Assembly (NCBI RefSeq): GCF_014697545.1
Contig: NZ_JACJSA010000006.1
Coordinates: 186,001-250,000, forward strand
Direction of reading: 5' to 3'
Source: Oscillatoria sp. FACHB-1407
Lineage (GTDB): Bacteria; Cyanobacteriota; Cyanobacteriia; Elainellales; Elainellaceae
DNA: 64,000 nt
The notes beneath the pieces were generated by a model. That model did not search any database. It saw only the letters and a list, made by a program, of their open reading frames with translations, and had not been told where the DNA came from. This document shows, one piece after another, positions 20,324 through 29,237 of this stretch. The translations under genes were made by a program, and so were the position numbers. Every line of letters starts with the position of its first letter. The first letter of the stretch is position 1.

Positions 20324-20600
20324 GGGAAAGAGTTGGGGAATTGGGAGTAGAGGGGTGATGGAGTTAGGGAGTAAGGGAGTTGGGGAGTAGGGAATGGGGA
20401 GTGCGAGTAGAGGGGTGGAGTTTCGAGTTGGCTGAGCCTGCCGAAGCCTGAGTTTTGAGTGAGTGATTCCTGATCATTGACCCCTGACTACTGACCCCTG
20501 ACCTCTGACCATTAACGCTCAACGATTAACCATTGACCATTGACCATTGACCATTGACCCTTGACTACTAACCCCCGACCCCTAACCATTGACCCTTAAC
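20324..20600. repeat. Composite repeat region: G-rich tract, 38-bp inverted copy, heptamers
   Basis: First a GGAGTAGGGAATGGGGAGT-like tract, then the right copy of the 38-bp repeat (20413-20450, inverted relative to 16749-16786), then CATTGACCATTGACC heptamers to about 20590. The order mirrors the region after nagA, so the two are inverted copies of one composite structure. Confidence 0.85.
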
Positions 20601-20685
20601 CCAACCTTGTTTCTCAATCTATAGAATTATCGGGTCAATTCCATTTAGCTGGCACAATGAAGAGTGATGTCATTGGTAATGGGCT

Positions 20686-21837
20686 GTGGTGACTCAAACG
20701 GTTGATTCGATTCTCGATCGCGCCTTAGCAGGGTTTGACTTGACCGAAGCGGAAGGGGTCGTTTTGTTGCAACAACAAGACGCTGAGGCGATCGCGTCGA
20801 TTCGTCGGGCTGCGGATCAACTACGCCAACAGCAAGTGGGCGAAACCGTGACTTATGTGGTCAACCGCAATGTCAACTTCACCAACATTTGCGAACAGCA
20901 CTGTAGCTTTTGTGCGTTTCGTCGCGACGAGGGAGAAACCGGAGCCTATTGGCTGGATGAATCTGCCATTCTAGAAAAAGTAACCGATGGGGTCAATCGG
21001 GGTGCGACCGAAATTTGTATGCAAGGGGGACTGAATCCCCAGGCAAAAATCGACGGCAAATCTCTGGCTTATTACGTCCGCTTGGTGAAGTTGATCAAAG
21101 AAGCCTTTCCGCAACTCCATCTCCATGCCTTCTCCCCACAAGAGGTGCAATTTATCGCACGAGAAGATGACCTGAGCATCGTGGATGTGATTGCAGACTT
21201 GCAGGATGCAGGTGTGGAGTCCATGCCGGGAACAGCAGCGGAAGTGCTGGATGACGAGGTGAGAAAGATACTCTGCCCTGAGAAGATCAATACGGCTGAA
21301 TGGCTGGAAATTATGGAAACGGCTCACCAGTTGGGGATGCCGACCACGAGCACGATGCTATCAGGGCATATTGAAACTCCCGAACAGCAGATGAAACATT
21401 TGGGCTTGTTGCGATCGCTCCAACAAAAAAATGCCAGACGGGGCGATCGCGGCTTTACAGAGTTCATTCTCTTGCCGTTTGTCGGGCAGGACGCGCCCAA
21501 ACCACTGCGGAAACGAGTCGGACGCGATCAACCTGTTCTATCCGATGCTCTTTTGCTGACCGCTGTAGCTCGCATCTTTTTGGGCAACTGGATCGACAAC
21601 CATCAGCCCAGTTGGGTCAAGTTGGGCTTAGAGGGGGCAACTGAAGCCTTGAACTGGGGTTGCAATGATATCGGTGGCACTTTGATGGAGGAACACATCA
21701 CCTCAATGGCGGGTGCCCAAGGCGGAACCTGCAAAACGGTAGAAGAGTTGCAAACGGCGATTCAATCGGTCGGTCGCCCCTATCGTCAACGTGACACGCT
21801 GTATCGAGCCATTCGTAAGCAATTAGTCATTGGATAA
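20686..21837 (+). CDS. cofH: 7,8-didemethyl-8-hydroxy-5-deazariboflavin (FO) synthase subunit 2
   Basis: A radical SAM enzyme that joins tyrosine to the flavin precursor to make FO, used in cyanobacteria as the antenna of photolyases. The 383 residues contain the cluster motif [12 protein letters not shown] (CxxxCxxC), [22 protein letters not shown], and [16 protein letters not shown]. Also seen are [14 protein letters not shown] and [14 protein letters not shown]. These are CofH features rather than CofG. The start is GTG at 20686. The partner subunit CofG is not in this window; the two are often apart in cyanobacteria. The spacing to the next element is only a few bases. Confidence 0.93.
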   Translation: MVTQTVDSILDRALAGFDLTEAEGVVLLQQQDAEAIASIRRAADQLRQQQVGETVTYVVNRNVNFTNICEQHCSFCAFRRDEGETGAYWLDESAILEKVTDGVNRGATEICMQGGLNPQAKIDGKSLAYYVRLVKLIKEAFPQLHLHAFSPQEVQFIAREDDLSIVDVIADLQDAGVESMPGTAAEVLDDEVRKILCPEKINTAEWLEIMETAHQLGMPTTSTMLSGHIETPEQQMKHLGLLRSLQQKNARRGDRGFTEFILLPFVGQDAPKPLRKRVGRDQPVLSDALLLTAVARIFLGNWIDNHQPSWVKLGLEGATEALNWGCNDIGGTLMEEHITSMAGAQGGTCKTVEELQTAIQSVGRPYRQRDTLYRAIRKQLVIG

Positions 21838-21842
21838 TCAGG

Positions 21843-21950
21843 TATAGCCGTAGCCACATTCGATGGGGCAGAGGCGAGTCAGAAAACTCCTCTAGAATCA
21901 GGGTTTGAGCCGTAACCTTTCTTTGTCCTAAGCTTTCTACCAGAGCTATA
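21843..21950 (-). mobile_element. MITE-like element, family A, copy 2 (full length, inverted)
   Basis: Starts TATAGCCGTAGCCACATTCG and ends CCAGAGCTATA, about 108 bp. Read on the minus strand it follows the 2906-3009 copy closely. It begins five bases after the cofH stop codon. Confidence 0.8.
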
Positions 21951-21977
21951 TTTGCATTCAGCAACGCTGATAATTCA

Positions 21978-22568
21978 TCAGTCCAGGAAACAATCCGCAA
22001 TCCAACCCACTTGATTAGCCCGTGTTCGGTTTTGGGCACCTGGCTCAGGGGAGGGTAATAGTTCTGCATGATTAATGACCTGATACCAGGTAACACCATC
22101 AATCTGGGTTGTCTCTCCTGTCAACGTAACCCACGCTCCTTGGGGAGCAATTCCCCGAATTGTCAAAGGGGTTAGGGCTGGTTCATCTCGAAAGTTGGCT
22201 CCATCATAATTCATGCCATTGCAGTCGTTAATTTGAGTTTGAGATCTGGGTATTGGACGAGATGTTTTCTCCTCTAGGGGCTGCAATGAGTTGTTAGGTT
22301 CTTCATTGGTTGGTAGTCCCCATACAGCAACGGATTGTTCTACAACTTCTAGACGTTCATCTTGAGACACATCTTCTGGATTTGGAGCAAGTGACGGATC
22401 TTCTACGGTTGAGCTTGAAGCCTCAAATGCTCTCTGAACAGCTATAAAGAGAACGATTGTGACCAAAGCGATCGCCACATTTTTCCCAAAACCGTTATCA
22501 GGAGAGGGTGGGCTAGGTGGCTTTTCTGGAACCCACCGTACTTCTAAGTGACCTTTACTATCTAGCAT
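21978..22568 (-). CDS. Membrane-anchored SH3-like domain protein
   Basis: A 196-residue protein starting at the ATG at 22568; an upstream TTG at 22601 is less likely. It has a short cytoplasmic N-terminus, one transmembrane segment (KNVAIALVTIVLFIAVQ, about 30-47), a long polar linker, and a C-terminal domain. That domain has the pattern LTIRGIAPQGAWVTLTGE then GVTWYQVI and QVGWIADCFLD, which is an SH3b-type beta barrel. Such domains bind peptides or cell-wall components outside the membrane. Two cysteines, in NDCNGMNYDGANFRDEP and near the C-terminus, could form a disulfide. Partner unknown. Confidence 0.75.
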   Translation of the reverse strand: MLDSKGHLEVRWVPEKPPSPPSPDNGFGKNVAIALVTIVLFIAVQRAFEASSSTVEDPSLAPNPEDVSQDERLEVVEQSVAVWGLPTNEEPNNSLQPLEEKTSRPIPRSQTQINDCNGMNYDGANFRDEPALTPLTIRGIAPQGAWVTLTGETTQIDGVTWYQVINHAELLPSPEPGAQNRTRANQVGWIADCFLD

Positions 22569-22617
22569 GATTAAGAGTGATAAATAGATGGTGTATAGCA
22601 ACCGAGGGGTTGTTTAG

Positions 22618-22672
22618 GACGGGGCACAGGGGTGGAGTTCCTGACTGGAAGCGCAGCCCCCAAACGCTCTTG
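22618..22672 (+). repeat. Dispersed repeat family D, diverged copy
   Basis: CAGGGGTGGAGTTCCTGACT followed by GGAAGCGCAGCCCCCAAACG matches the core of the better copies at 33567-33663 and 44062-44156, with several changes. Confidence 0.6.
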
Positions 22673-22776
22673 TATTAACTGTTTCGACAGTTGCTAGAGC
22701 GAGTACAAATTCAAATGCGTTCATATCCGAAAAGAGTTAATTCACATTTTCAAGATATGCAGGACTAGCGCAGTCA

Positions 22777-22846
22777 GATCCCCCAAACCCCCTTAGAAAG
22801 GGGGCTTCTGGAATTCCCCCCTTTTCAAGGGGGGCTAGGGGGGATC
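22777..22846. repeat. Palindromic GATCCCCC element
   Basis: A 70-bp inverted structure running GATCCCCCAAACCCCCTT to AGGGGGGATC, with a second internal GGGGG/CCCCC pairing. A related element is at 55562-55643. No coding capacity. Confidence 0.8.
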
Positions 22847-22938
22847 CAAGCTTTAGGCTTCAAGTGCGTAAGTCCTAATATGAAAAAGACAACTCAATTA
22901 GTGGTTTTAGTGTTCTGGAAATACGCCACTAGTACTCT

Positions 22939-23244
22939 CTAAAGACCTAACCAAAACATTGAAACTACATCCAAATCAATTGCTGCACAGGTAGGTTCAA
23001 CACACAGCGTTGTGTTATCACGACTGACGACGTAAACCTGTTCACCGCTATGAAGAACTGACCCACTGGGGCAATAGGCTGACCACAAGATTGATTGAAA
23101 GCGAACCCAACCTGTTTTTCCTGGTTCGATCGTTTCAACAACGATCGCCTCATTTTCAATGCAAGGTGTGTTAACTGTGGATGGGCTAGCGTGAGATGTA
23201 TCACGGTTGCTCAAACGGCTAAACCAATTCTTGAAGGGCAACAT
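22939..23244 (-). CDS. NfeD-like OB-fold protein, 101 aa
   Basis: Starts at the ATG at 23244, which has AGGAGT at good spacing; an upstream in-frame start at 23289 is rejected for that reason. After an N-terminal polar stretch comes a compact beta-rich domain: EAIVVETIEPGKTGWVRFQS, SGSVLHSGEQVYVVSRD, NTTLCVEP. Glycine, G-x-V and V-x-V-V-x-R-D-x-T-x-L-x-V spacing is that of the soluble C-terminal OB domain of NfeD proteins. The last 20 residues are hydrophobic (LDVVSMFWLGL). NfeD proteins work with membrane proteases and flotillins. It is divergent from the vMAP-type gene across the TTCAG repeat region. Confidence 0.7.
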   Translation of the reverse strand: MLPFKNWFSRLSNRDTSHASPSTVNTPCIENEAIVVETIEPGKTGWVRFQSILWSAYCPSGSVLHSGEQVYVVSRDNTTLCVEPTCAAIDLDVVSMFWLGL

Positions 23245-23321
23245 AGGATTGACTCCTGAGTGACGACAGAAACTCCATCCCTGGGGCATGTTTTCAGTCT
23301 ATTCAGGAGTTCACAGCCCTT

Positions 23322-23477
23322 CAATTCAGCGGACTTCAGAGTTTTTCAGGCTGATCCAAAAAGTCAATTCCGTAAAGTTCAGCAAATTTCAGTGGAGTTG
23401 CTGCTAACCCAGTGAGAATCCAGGTTCTCGAAAAAGTTCAGCAAAATATCAGTAGAGTTCAGCAAAGTTCAGCCTTA
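23322..23477. promoter_or_regulatory. Intergenic cluster of TTCAG repeats (possible operator)
   Basis: Between two divergent genes, AAGTTCAGCAAA occurs at 23375 and 23434, and AGTTCAGCAAAGTTCAGCC at 23456. Further TTCAG and TTTCAG words lie around 23322-23395. A small inverted repeat GAGAATCCAGGTTCTC lies near 23415. Repeated identical words in a 150-bp promoter region suggest a protein binding array, possibly autoregulation by the adjacent NTPase, which has a helical N-terminal domain. Binding itself is inferred. Confidence 0.5.
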
Positions 23478-23514
23478 AACTGATGGCTAGTGTGCATCTC
23501 TACCAAAATTTATC

Positions 23515-24870
23515 ATGGACGCTGAAGAAGCATTGAGGTTTGTCAATGAGTTGTTGTCTCAACAGGGTAAACGGCTCACCGACTTACAGAGATTTGTCTT
23601 TTTAGGCACCTGGGTTGGCAAAGATTATCAAACCATTCATCGGGAACATTCGGATCGCTGTTCGCTCGACCACCTCAAGCGGAATGTGGCGTATCAGTTG
23701 TGGAAATTGTTGTCAGAAGTGTTCGATGAAAAGGTTTCAAAAAGTACCTTACAAAATTGTGTTCATCGAGCACTACAAAAGTGGCAGCAACCAGAGGCAC
23801 CCCTTTATTCTTTGCCTCAACCTGAGCTACTGCCAACGGCACCCCTTTATTCCGTGCCTCAACCTGAGCCAAGACATTCGATTGAAGATTGGGGAGATGC
23901 TCCCTCCGCCACTTCCTTCTATGGCTATGCTCAACTGCTAAACTCGCTCAATCATGTTATTCGAGTTAATCTGTGTCGATTGATCTCCCTCTATGGCATC
24001 AGTGGCGTTGGCAAAACAACGATCGCCCTCCAGTTAGCTCTCCAGGTGCGAGAGCAGTATGAATTTGTGATCTGGCGATCGCTGCAACAAGCTCCGTTAC
24101 TTGCCGATCTGTTAGCCGAATTGACGTACCATCTTTCCCATCAGCAAGAGCGTAGCGTTGATCTGAGTCACTTCATGCGCTACATCACAGAGCACCGTTG
24201 TTTGGTCATTTTAGATGGGTTAGAAGCGGTGTTAAACCCTGGTGTGCATGATGGCTCTTACAGAGCAGGCTACGAAGCCTATGGTGCTCTGTTGCGCCAG
24301 GTGGGAGCCACGGCTCATGAAAGCTGTTTAATCATAACGACACAGGAAAATCCGAGAGAAATCGTAGAAGCAGAGGGCAATCATGGATACGTTCACTCTG
24401 AGGTCATCAAAGGCTTGAGTGTGAGTGGAACCAAGCAGTTACTGATGGACAAACGATGCTCAGGCAAAGACAATCAATGGCGGGAGATGACTTATCGGTA
24501 TTGGGCGCATCCTTTCATTTTGAGTGCGATCGCCACCGACATTCGAGAATTTTGTAAAGGAGATACAGCTTTATTTCTAGAGCAATTTAAGGATCCCTTA
24601 GCGTTGATCCCCGACAGTATGCGTTCTCGATTGGAGCAGCAATTGGAACGGCTATCTCCGGCAGAACACCAAATTGTCAGTTACCTGCTGACCTGTGAGG
24701 AGCCTGTATCCCTTTCGGAATTACAACAGGCGACAGGGCAACGGATGTCTGCTGGGGAATTGATGAATGTGTTGCGATCGCTCAAACGCCGAGCATTCAT
24801 TGATACGGATGAAAAGTGCTATTTCTTACAGAGATTGGTGATGCAATATTTACAGCAGTCAAACCCATAG
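23515..24870 (+). CDS. vMAP-type NTPase (NB-ARC-like) without C-terminal sensor repeats
   Basis: A 451-residue signalling ATPase. Residues 1-90 match the cyanobacterial vMAP N-terminal domain (MDAEEALRFVNELLSQQGKR, LTDLQRFVFLGTWVGKDYQ, QLWKLLSEVFDEKVSK). A linker has a duplicated APLYS-x-PQPE unit. The NTPase follows, with the introducing IEDWGDAPSATSFYGY, the P-loop YGISGVGKTTI (161-169), CLVILDGLEAV (Walker B), and LIITTQENPRE. It ends in a winged-helix-like region (LLTCEEPVSLSELQQATGQR). Family members often carry WD40 or TPR sensors afterwards; here the protein stops. NB-ARC/vMAP proteins are linked to biological conflict and regulated death. The neighbour downstream may be a partner. Confidence 0.82.
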   Translation: MDAEEALRFVNELLSQQGKRLTDLQRFVFLGTWVGKDYQTIHREHSDRCSLDHLKRNVAYQLWKLLSEVFDEKVSKSTLQNCVHRALQKWQQPEAPLYSLPQPELLPTAPLYSVPQPEPRHSIEDWGDAPSATSFYGYAQLLNSLNHVIRVNLCRLISLYGISGVGKTTIALQLALQVREQYEFVIWRSLQQAPLLADLLAELTYHLSHQQERSVDLSHFMRYITEHRCLVILDGLEAVLNPGVHDGSYRAGYEAYGALLRQVGATAHESCLIITTQENPREIVEAEGNHGYVHSEVIKGLSVSGTKQLLMDKRCSGKDNQWREMTYRYWAHPFILSAIATDIREFCKGDTALFLEQFKDPLALIPDSMRSRLEQQLERLSPAEHQIVSYLLTCEEPVSLSELQQATGQRMSAGELMNVLRSLKRRAFIDTDEKCYFLQRLVMQYLQQSNP

Positions 24871-25195
24871 ATCTCGGTTTATACTGACCCGATCCCAATA
24901 TTTTTTCTTGACTAAATTACCAATCTTGTAGTATCTACTTAGATAAAGACTTCTCGAATACTAACTATTACGTCTCAGAGGCTATAGCCACTATCAATGC
25001 TTCGTCATTTGAATCAGACGTTGCATTGTTGTTCTTAGGTTGCTGGAATTACTGTTTTCAAAGGTTAAACGCTGCTCTCGAAGGAATTGAGGTGATTCAC
25101 AAGTAATCACCCATCTTGTTCTACCCAAAATCGGTATTTCCCGATCGCTCGTTTTATCTTTGCGCTTCTCTGTCTGGGCGCGTCATCTACCTACC
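24871..25195. other. Intergenic region, 325 bp
   Basis: AT-rich spacer between two co-directional genes. No hairpin terminator, repeat or small gene is convincing; it probably contains the promoter of the downstream gene. Confidence 0.4.
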
Positions 25196-26491
25196 ATGTA
25201 TAACAGTCAAAGCGGTTTCGACGCTGATGCAAATTGCATATTTGAACATTTATTGGAGTTACGAGAAACATCCCATGGCAATGAACTGCTGAAGCGGTTT
25301 AAGGCATTATTTTTGGACGGGGATCACTACCCTGAACCGAGAATTCGAGAAGCCTTAAATCGCATTCTGAAGTCTCATCGGGCAGAACAGGGATTTGCCA
25401 ACGTCTTCAATCGTTCCTGCTACATTCTCATCAACTATTGGTGGTTAAAGCGGCATTGGCAGTTGACCTCCAAATTAATTCAATTGATTGATGAAGCCGC
25501 AACTCGACCTGCGACCTCGACTGCAACCGCTGTCCTGCGCAGGCAGTTACAACGGTTCACACAATCTGAAAAATATCAACAACTGCTTGACTGTGAGCGA
25601 GTGATCAATTTCATTCCTCCAGGCAGCACGCGGGAAGTGGAGTTGATTGGAGGATTGATCTCCCAATATCCCTATCTGTATCCCTATTACTTAAAACAGT
25701 GGGATAGCCAGGATTCGGGATACGATGCGCTCAGGCAGCTTCAATATAATCGTGAAAAGGAGTTTGAGACGACCTTGTTCAACTACCTGAAGAGTTGCCG
25801 TCAAGAGAGCCACAACTCCTCTCGTCGGTTGGTTGTTGTTCCTCAAAAGCCAACATCCCTGTCGCCTGAAGACTTGCAGTATGCAATTCGGATTTTTGCT
25901 GGGAAAGTTGAAGGATCTCGCTCCTACCAGGATACCGCTCAACAGTTTCTAACGACCTTCAATCAACTGCCTACTCACCGAATGGCAAAACAAAAGGTAG
26001 GAGATTATCTGATTCAGGCTATTCAACACACGCCGCAACCCAGCTATGGAGAGCATAACTTTAACCATTGGTTAAGCAAACAGCTCAATACCAGCCAGTT
26101 TGAGCGCGACAACTCCAAACCTAACCATGGTTTGCTGATGCACCTCTGCCGCGATCTAATCGATGCATTGATTGTTCCTCCGTCTGCTCAAAAAATTGAA
26201 AATCATTTCATGTTTGTGGATTTGATTACTAACTTAGGAGCCACATTTGCGACTGGGCTTCTGCTCAAGATCGTGTTGCTCTGTCGAGCGTTTCCAGAAA
26301 ATCTAAAAGCAATGCGAGAGCATGTTGCAAAACAATTTGCGGCTCTGTTTAAGCACTATGAAAAATCTGCAAAAGAAGATTTGAAATGGCTAATTGAGTG
26401 TCTGGATAACTGGCTCATTGCCTCTACCATTCACTTTGGACGTTGGGAGCAATCCGTCTGGTCGTCTTTGCTGTCAACAAACCGTCCGTAA
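25196..26491 (+). CDS. Hypothetical protein, 431 aa, helical
   Basis: I do not recognise the family. The ATG at 25196 is preferred over an upstream TTG at 25160. The protein is predicted soluble, alpha-helical and repetitive in style (LLELRETSHGNELLKRFK, LNRILKSHRAEQGFANVFNR, WWLKRHWQLTSKLIQLIDEA), without membrane segment, P-loop or visible catalytic motif. It is rich in Gln, Arg and Tyr. It lies 325 bp downstream of the vMAP-type NTPase on the same strand, so the two could be linked, but a helical scaffold conserved in cyanobacteria for another reason is equally possible. Length is well over random and codon use is coherent, so the gene is real. Confidence 0.75.
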   Translation: MYNSQSGFDADANCIFEHLLELRETSHGNELLKRFKALFLDGDHYPEPRIREALNRILKSHRAEQGFANVFNRSCYILINYWWLKRHWQLTSKLIQLIDEAATRPATSTATAVLRRQLQRFTQSEKYQQLLDCERVINFIPPGSTREVELIGGLISQYPYLYPYYLKQWDSQDSGYDALRQLQYNREKEFETTLFNYLKSCRQESHNSSRRLVVVPQKPTSLSPEDLQYAIRIFAGKVEGSRSYQDTAQQFLTTFNQLPTHRMAKQKVGDYLIQAIQHTPQPSYGEHNFNHWLSKQLNTSQFERDNSKPNHGLLMHLCRDLIDALIVPPSAQKIENHFMFVDLITNLGATFATGLLLKIVLLCRAFPENLKAMREHVAKQFAALFKHYEKSAKEDLKWLIECLDNWLIASTIHFGRWEQSVWSSLLSTNRP

Positions 26492-26504
26492 ATTGCTCGC
26501 AAAT

Positions 26505-26606
26505 TATAGCCTTGGTCAGAAAGAAGGCAAAGGCAATGGCTCAAACCTTGATGCTGGGGAAGCTTTCTGACTCGTCTCCGCCCCATCAAATGTGGCTACG
26601 GCTGTA
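26505..26606 (+). mobile_element. MITE-like element, family A, copy 3
   Basis: TATAGCCTTGGTCAGAAAG to TGTGGCTACGGCTGTA, about 102 bp. It has the same core (GGCTCAAACC, TTTCTGACTCG) as the copy at 2906-3009, in the same orientation, about 13 bases after the stop of the 431-aa gene. Confidence 0.75.
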
Positions 26607-26687
26607 GATCTTGATCAACGTTGGGTGAATGCTTAGCACTCACCCAATTCTTTCATGGTTGCTACAGATTAGACTGTTGAGTTGTCA

Positions 26688-27185
26688 TCACTGGCGAATG
26701 CTGGCATTGGTTGCAGGATTGAGAGGAGCATAACCAAAGGTTGCATTTGCCATGCGACACCAAATGACAACAGAGTCAAAATTTTCAATGGCAATGCTGT
26801 CTGGAATGGGATAGCGTTGAGCACCGCTATACTCCCGTAGACCTCCTAGATTGATAACACTTCCTAAGTTGGTGTAGGACTGTGGGGGACGGTTGGTTGA
26901 GTCTAACAAAACGTGCAAATCAGGACCCATATTGCTGGTGCTAAAGGCTGCATCCAGTTCTAAATAACGGTGCCCATTTTCAGTCACGATGCGGGCTGTG
27001 CCAGTGGTGGGTGCTTCACCAGCGACAAAAGTACCTGTTGCGATCGCAACAGATTGGCTTTGTGCGATGACTTGGGGGGTCAATGTTTCAGCATTACCTC
27101 TGCTTTGAAATGCAGGAACGCCAACAACTGGGACTGCAAAAAGGAGCGCAGAAGTGACGCTGAATGCCAAACGGTTGAGTTTCAT
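26688..27185 (-). CDS. Secreted DM13-domain protein
   Basis: A 165-residue protein with a signal peptide (MKLNRLAFSVTSALLFAVPV, cleavage before about residue 30). A DM13 domain follows: GTFVAGEAPTTGTARIVTEN, HRYLELDAAFSTSNMGPDLH, VLLDSTNRPP, GGLREYSGAQRYPIP and FDSVVIWCRMANATFGYA. DM13 domains are thought to take part in extracytoplasmic redox or adhesion; the conserved cysteine of the family is present in IWCR. The ATG has AAGGAAG seven bases upstream. It is a single-gene unit. Confidence 0.85.
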   Translation of the reverse strand: MKLNRLAFSVTSALLFAVPVVGVPAFQSRGNAETLTPQVIAQSQSVAIATGTFVAGEAPTTGTARIVTENGHRYLELDAAFSTSNMGPDLHVLLDSTNRPPQSYTNLGSVINLGGLREYSGAQRYPIPDSIAIENFDSVVIWCRMANATFGYAPLNPATNASIRQ

Positions 27186-27583
27186 AATTCAACTTCCTTA
27201 TAAGAGCGGGAGGCTTCAAACCATGACCCTATATTGACCTGGCTTATTTTGCTGAAAATGATTTTTATCTAAGAAATTGCAAGACAAAACTGAAATTCAG
27301 CTGAGAGTTGATGAAGGAATTCTCAGTCCTTATATAGAACCAGCAACGATTGACCATTGACCAATGACGATTGACCATTGACCCTATCTCAGGCTTCTTC
27401 ATGGATTAAATAGGATAGCTATATATAATGTCAGTTCGGGTTAAGACTCTGGCGAATGAATTCGCGGCTACCGAAAATCAAGGGTTAGACGAACCGAACA
27501 AAGACTGAATATTCGAAATGGGTTGTAGGATTAGCCCCGAATTGATGTGAGGGTGGGTTATGGGAGAAGGCACACGATTTCGG
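27186..27583. other. Intergenic region with repeats, 398 bp
   Basis: A short CCATTGA heptamer stretch lies at about 27348-27385. A possible short element follows at about 27430-27502, with partly inverted ends (GTTCGGGTTAAGAC and AGACGAACCGAAC) and CGAATGAATTCGCGG in the middle. Similar words occur near 55500. No gene is visible. Confidence 0.5.
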
Positions 27584-29065
27584 TTATTTCACAGGAAGCG
27601 TAATTGTAAAGGTGCTGCCCTGACCCAGTTTAGAGGCAACGGTCACCTGCCCTCCCATACCTTCGACGAGCGACTTAACGATGGCTAATCCTAGCCCCAC
27701 TCCTCCAGTCGAGCGGGCGCGTGCCTCATCAACGCGATAAAACCGTTCAAAAATCCGTGCCTGTTGTTGTAGAGGAATGCCACAACCGCGATCTAACACT
27801 TGAATCGTAGCCTGTTTCTCAGTTTGAGCGAGTTTGACGATGATTAATTCATCGGAGTCAGAATACTTCACCGCATTGTCAATCAGATTGACCAGAACTT
27901 GCGTCAGGCGATCGCGATCGGTTTTGACGTAAATAGGCGATTGTTCTGCTTCGATATGAATGGCGCGATCGCTAAATTTCTCGCCCATCCCCACAATCTC
28001 TTTAATCAGATCATTCAGCACAATCGTCTCTAATCGCAACGGTAGATAGCCACCATCGGCGCGTGCTAACTCCAGCAAGTCTTGTAGCAGTCGAACGGTG
28101 CGATCGGTTTCCGCTGCCGCAATTTCCAATGCTTCTTTTTGAGAGCTACTTAAACTACCGCTACGTCGCAATAAGCTTTGTAGATAACCCGATATAACCG
28201 CTAATGGCGTGCGGAGTTCATGGGAAACATTGCTAACAAACTGACGGTGCTCCTCCCAGGATCGAGCCAGACGAGAGAGCATTTTGTCTAGCATTTGCGC
28301 CAGTTCTTGAACTTCGTAGGGCGCAGACTTTAGATCGAGGTGTGCTTGACTCAACTCGTTAATCGAAATCGTCTCGGCAAACTGGCTCATTCTTCGCAGT
28401 GGCTGGAGCGATCGCCGAATGTAAATCGCAATGACAATTGTCAATAGCAAAATTGCAACGATGGTGGCAAAGCTGACCTGCCGAATCGCAGTAATCAGCA
28501 TTTTTTGTTTTTCGGTGATGTCTTGAGCCAGATAAAACCGCCCAATTGAGCCATTTTCGATCGCCAGAGGACTGCTATGCAGCAAAAGATAGCGCATTGG
28601 CAGGGTGCCCTCATCACTGATGCGATAGACTTGCGGCTCAATGGGCATCTCTGAGAGCGACATCAGCATGTCTTGAAAGGACTGGGGAGCTTGATTCAGC
28701 GATTGCGATCGGGCGATAATTTCGCCATCCGGATGGGTCACCCAGATCATCAAGCTAGATGAGTTGTGGATGACCTCAGTCTCCGCTTGTGAAATGGCTC
28801 GTTGTACAGCCTCTTCAAGGGGCAGCATTTCATGATACAAAGCCACGTCTTGGGGGAAGCGATCGGTAATGTACTTCACGTTCTGGATATGCGTGGCGAC
28901 CAGCAGTTGTTGCATCGTCCAACTGATCCAAATGGCGACACCACCTAACCCCACTGCCAGAGCGACTGTAATTCCTGCTGTTAGGCGAAGCTGCAACGAC
29001 GAAGGCATCAACCAGTGCCGCCTGCTTTGATTCACCACTTGAATTGCTTGATCAACAAACTTCAT
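27584..29065 (-). CDS. Membrane sensor histidine kinase (orphan)
   Basis: A 493-residue two-component kinase. It has a first membrane segment (LRLTAGITVALAVGLGGVAIW), a roughly 145-residue periplasmic sensor loop and a second membrane segment (FATIVAILLLTIVIAIYI). A HAMP linker (RRSLQPLRRMSQFAETI), the HisKA box FVSNVSHELRTPLAVISGYL with the phospho-accepting His, and an ATPase domain with LVNLIDNAVKYS, DRGCGIP, FERFYRVDEAR and GGVGLGLAIVKSL follow. All catalytic boxes are intact. No response regulator gene is next to it. The nearest receiver domain on this window is the one fused to the BchE-type enzyme about 2.3 kb away. ATG at 29065 is preferred to an upstream TTG. Confidence 0.93.
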   Translation of the reverse strand: MKFVDQAIQVVNQSRRHWLMPSSLQLRLTAGITVALAVGLGGVAIWISWTMQQLLVATHIQNVKYITDRFPQDVALYHEMLPLEEAVQRAISQAETEVIHNSSSLMIWVTHPDGEIIARSQSLNQAPQSFQDMLMSLSEMPIEPQVYRISDEGTLPMRYLLLHSSPLAIENGSIGRFYLAQDITEKQKMLITAIRQVSFATIVAILLLTIVIAIYIRRSLQPLRRMSQFAETISINELSQAHLDLKSAPYEVQELAQMLDKMLSRLARSWEEHRQFVSNVSHELRTPLAVISGYLQSLLRRSGSLSSSQKEALEIAAAETDRTVRLLQDLLELARADGGYLPLRLETIVLNDLIKEIVGMGEKFSDRAIHIEAEQSPIYVKTDRDRLTQVLVNLIDNAVKYSDSDELIIVKLAQTEKQATIQVLDRGCGIPLQQQARIFERFYRVDEARARSTGGVGLGLAIVKSLVEGMGGQVTVASKLGQGSTFTITLPVK

Positions 29066-29237
29066 TCCCAACCACGGCTTGCCTTAACCGTCATGACGGC
29101 TGCCATTCTCTTTACTCTAAAGTAAATGTTTTAAAGAAATATGATTTTTTCCTGAGCATACTTCACTGAATGAAAGCAACGGCAGGGGAGCGTGTAATAC
29201 GGCTACCCGTGCTCACTGCCCTGGTGTTGTTATGCTT

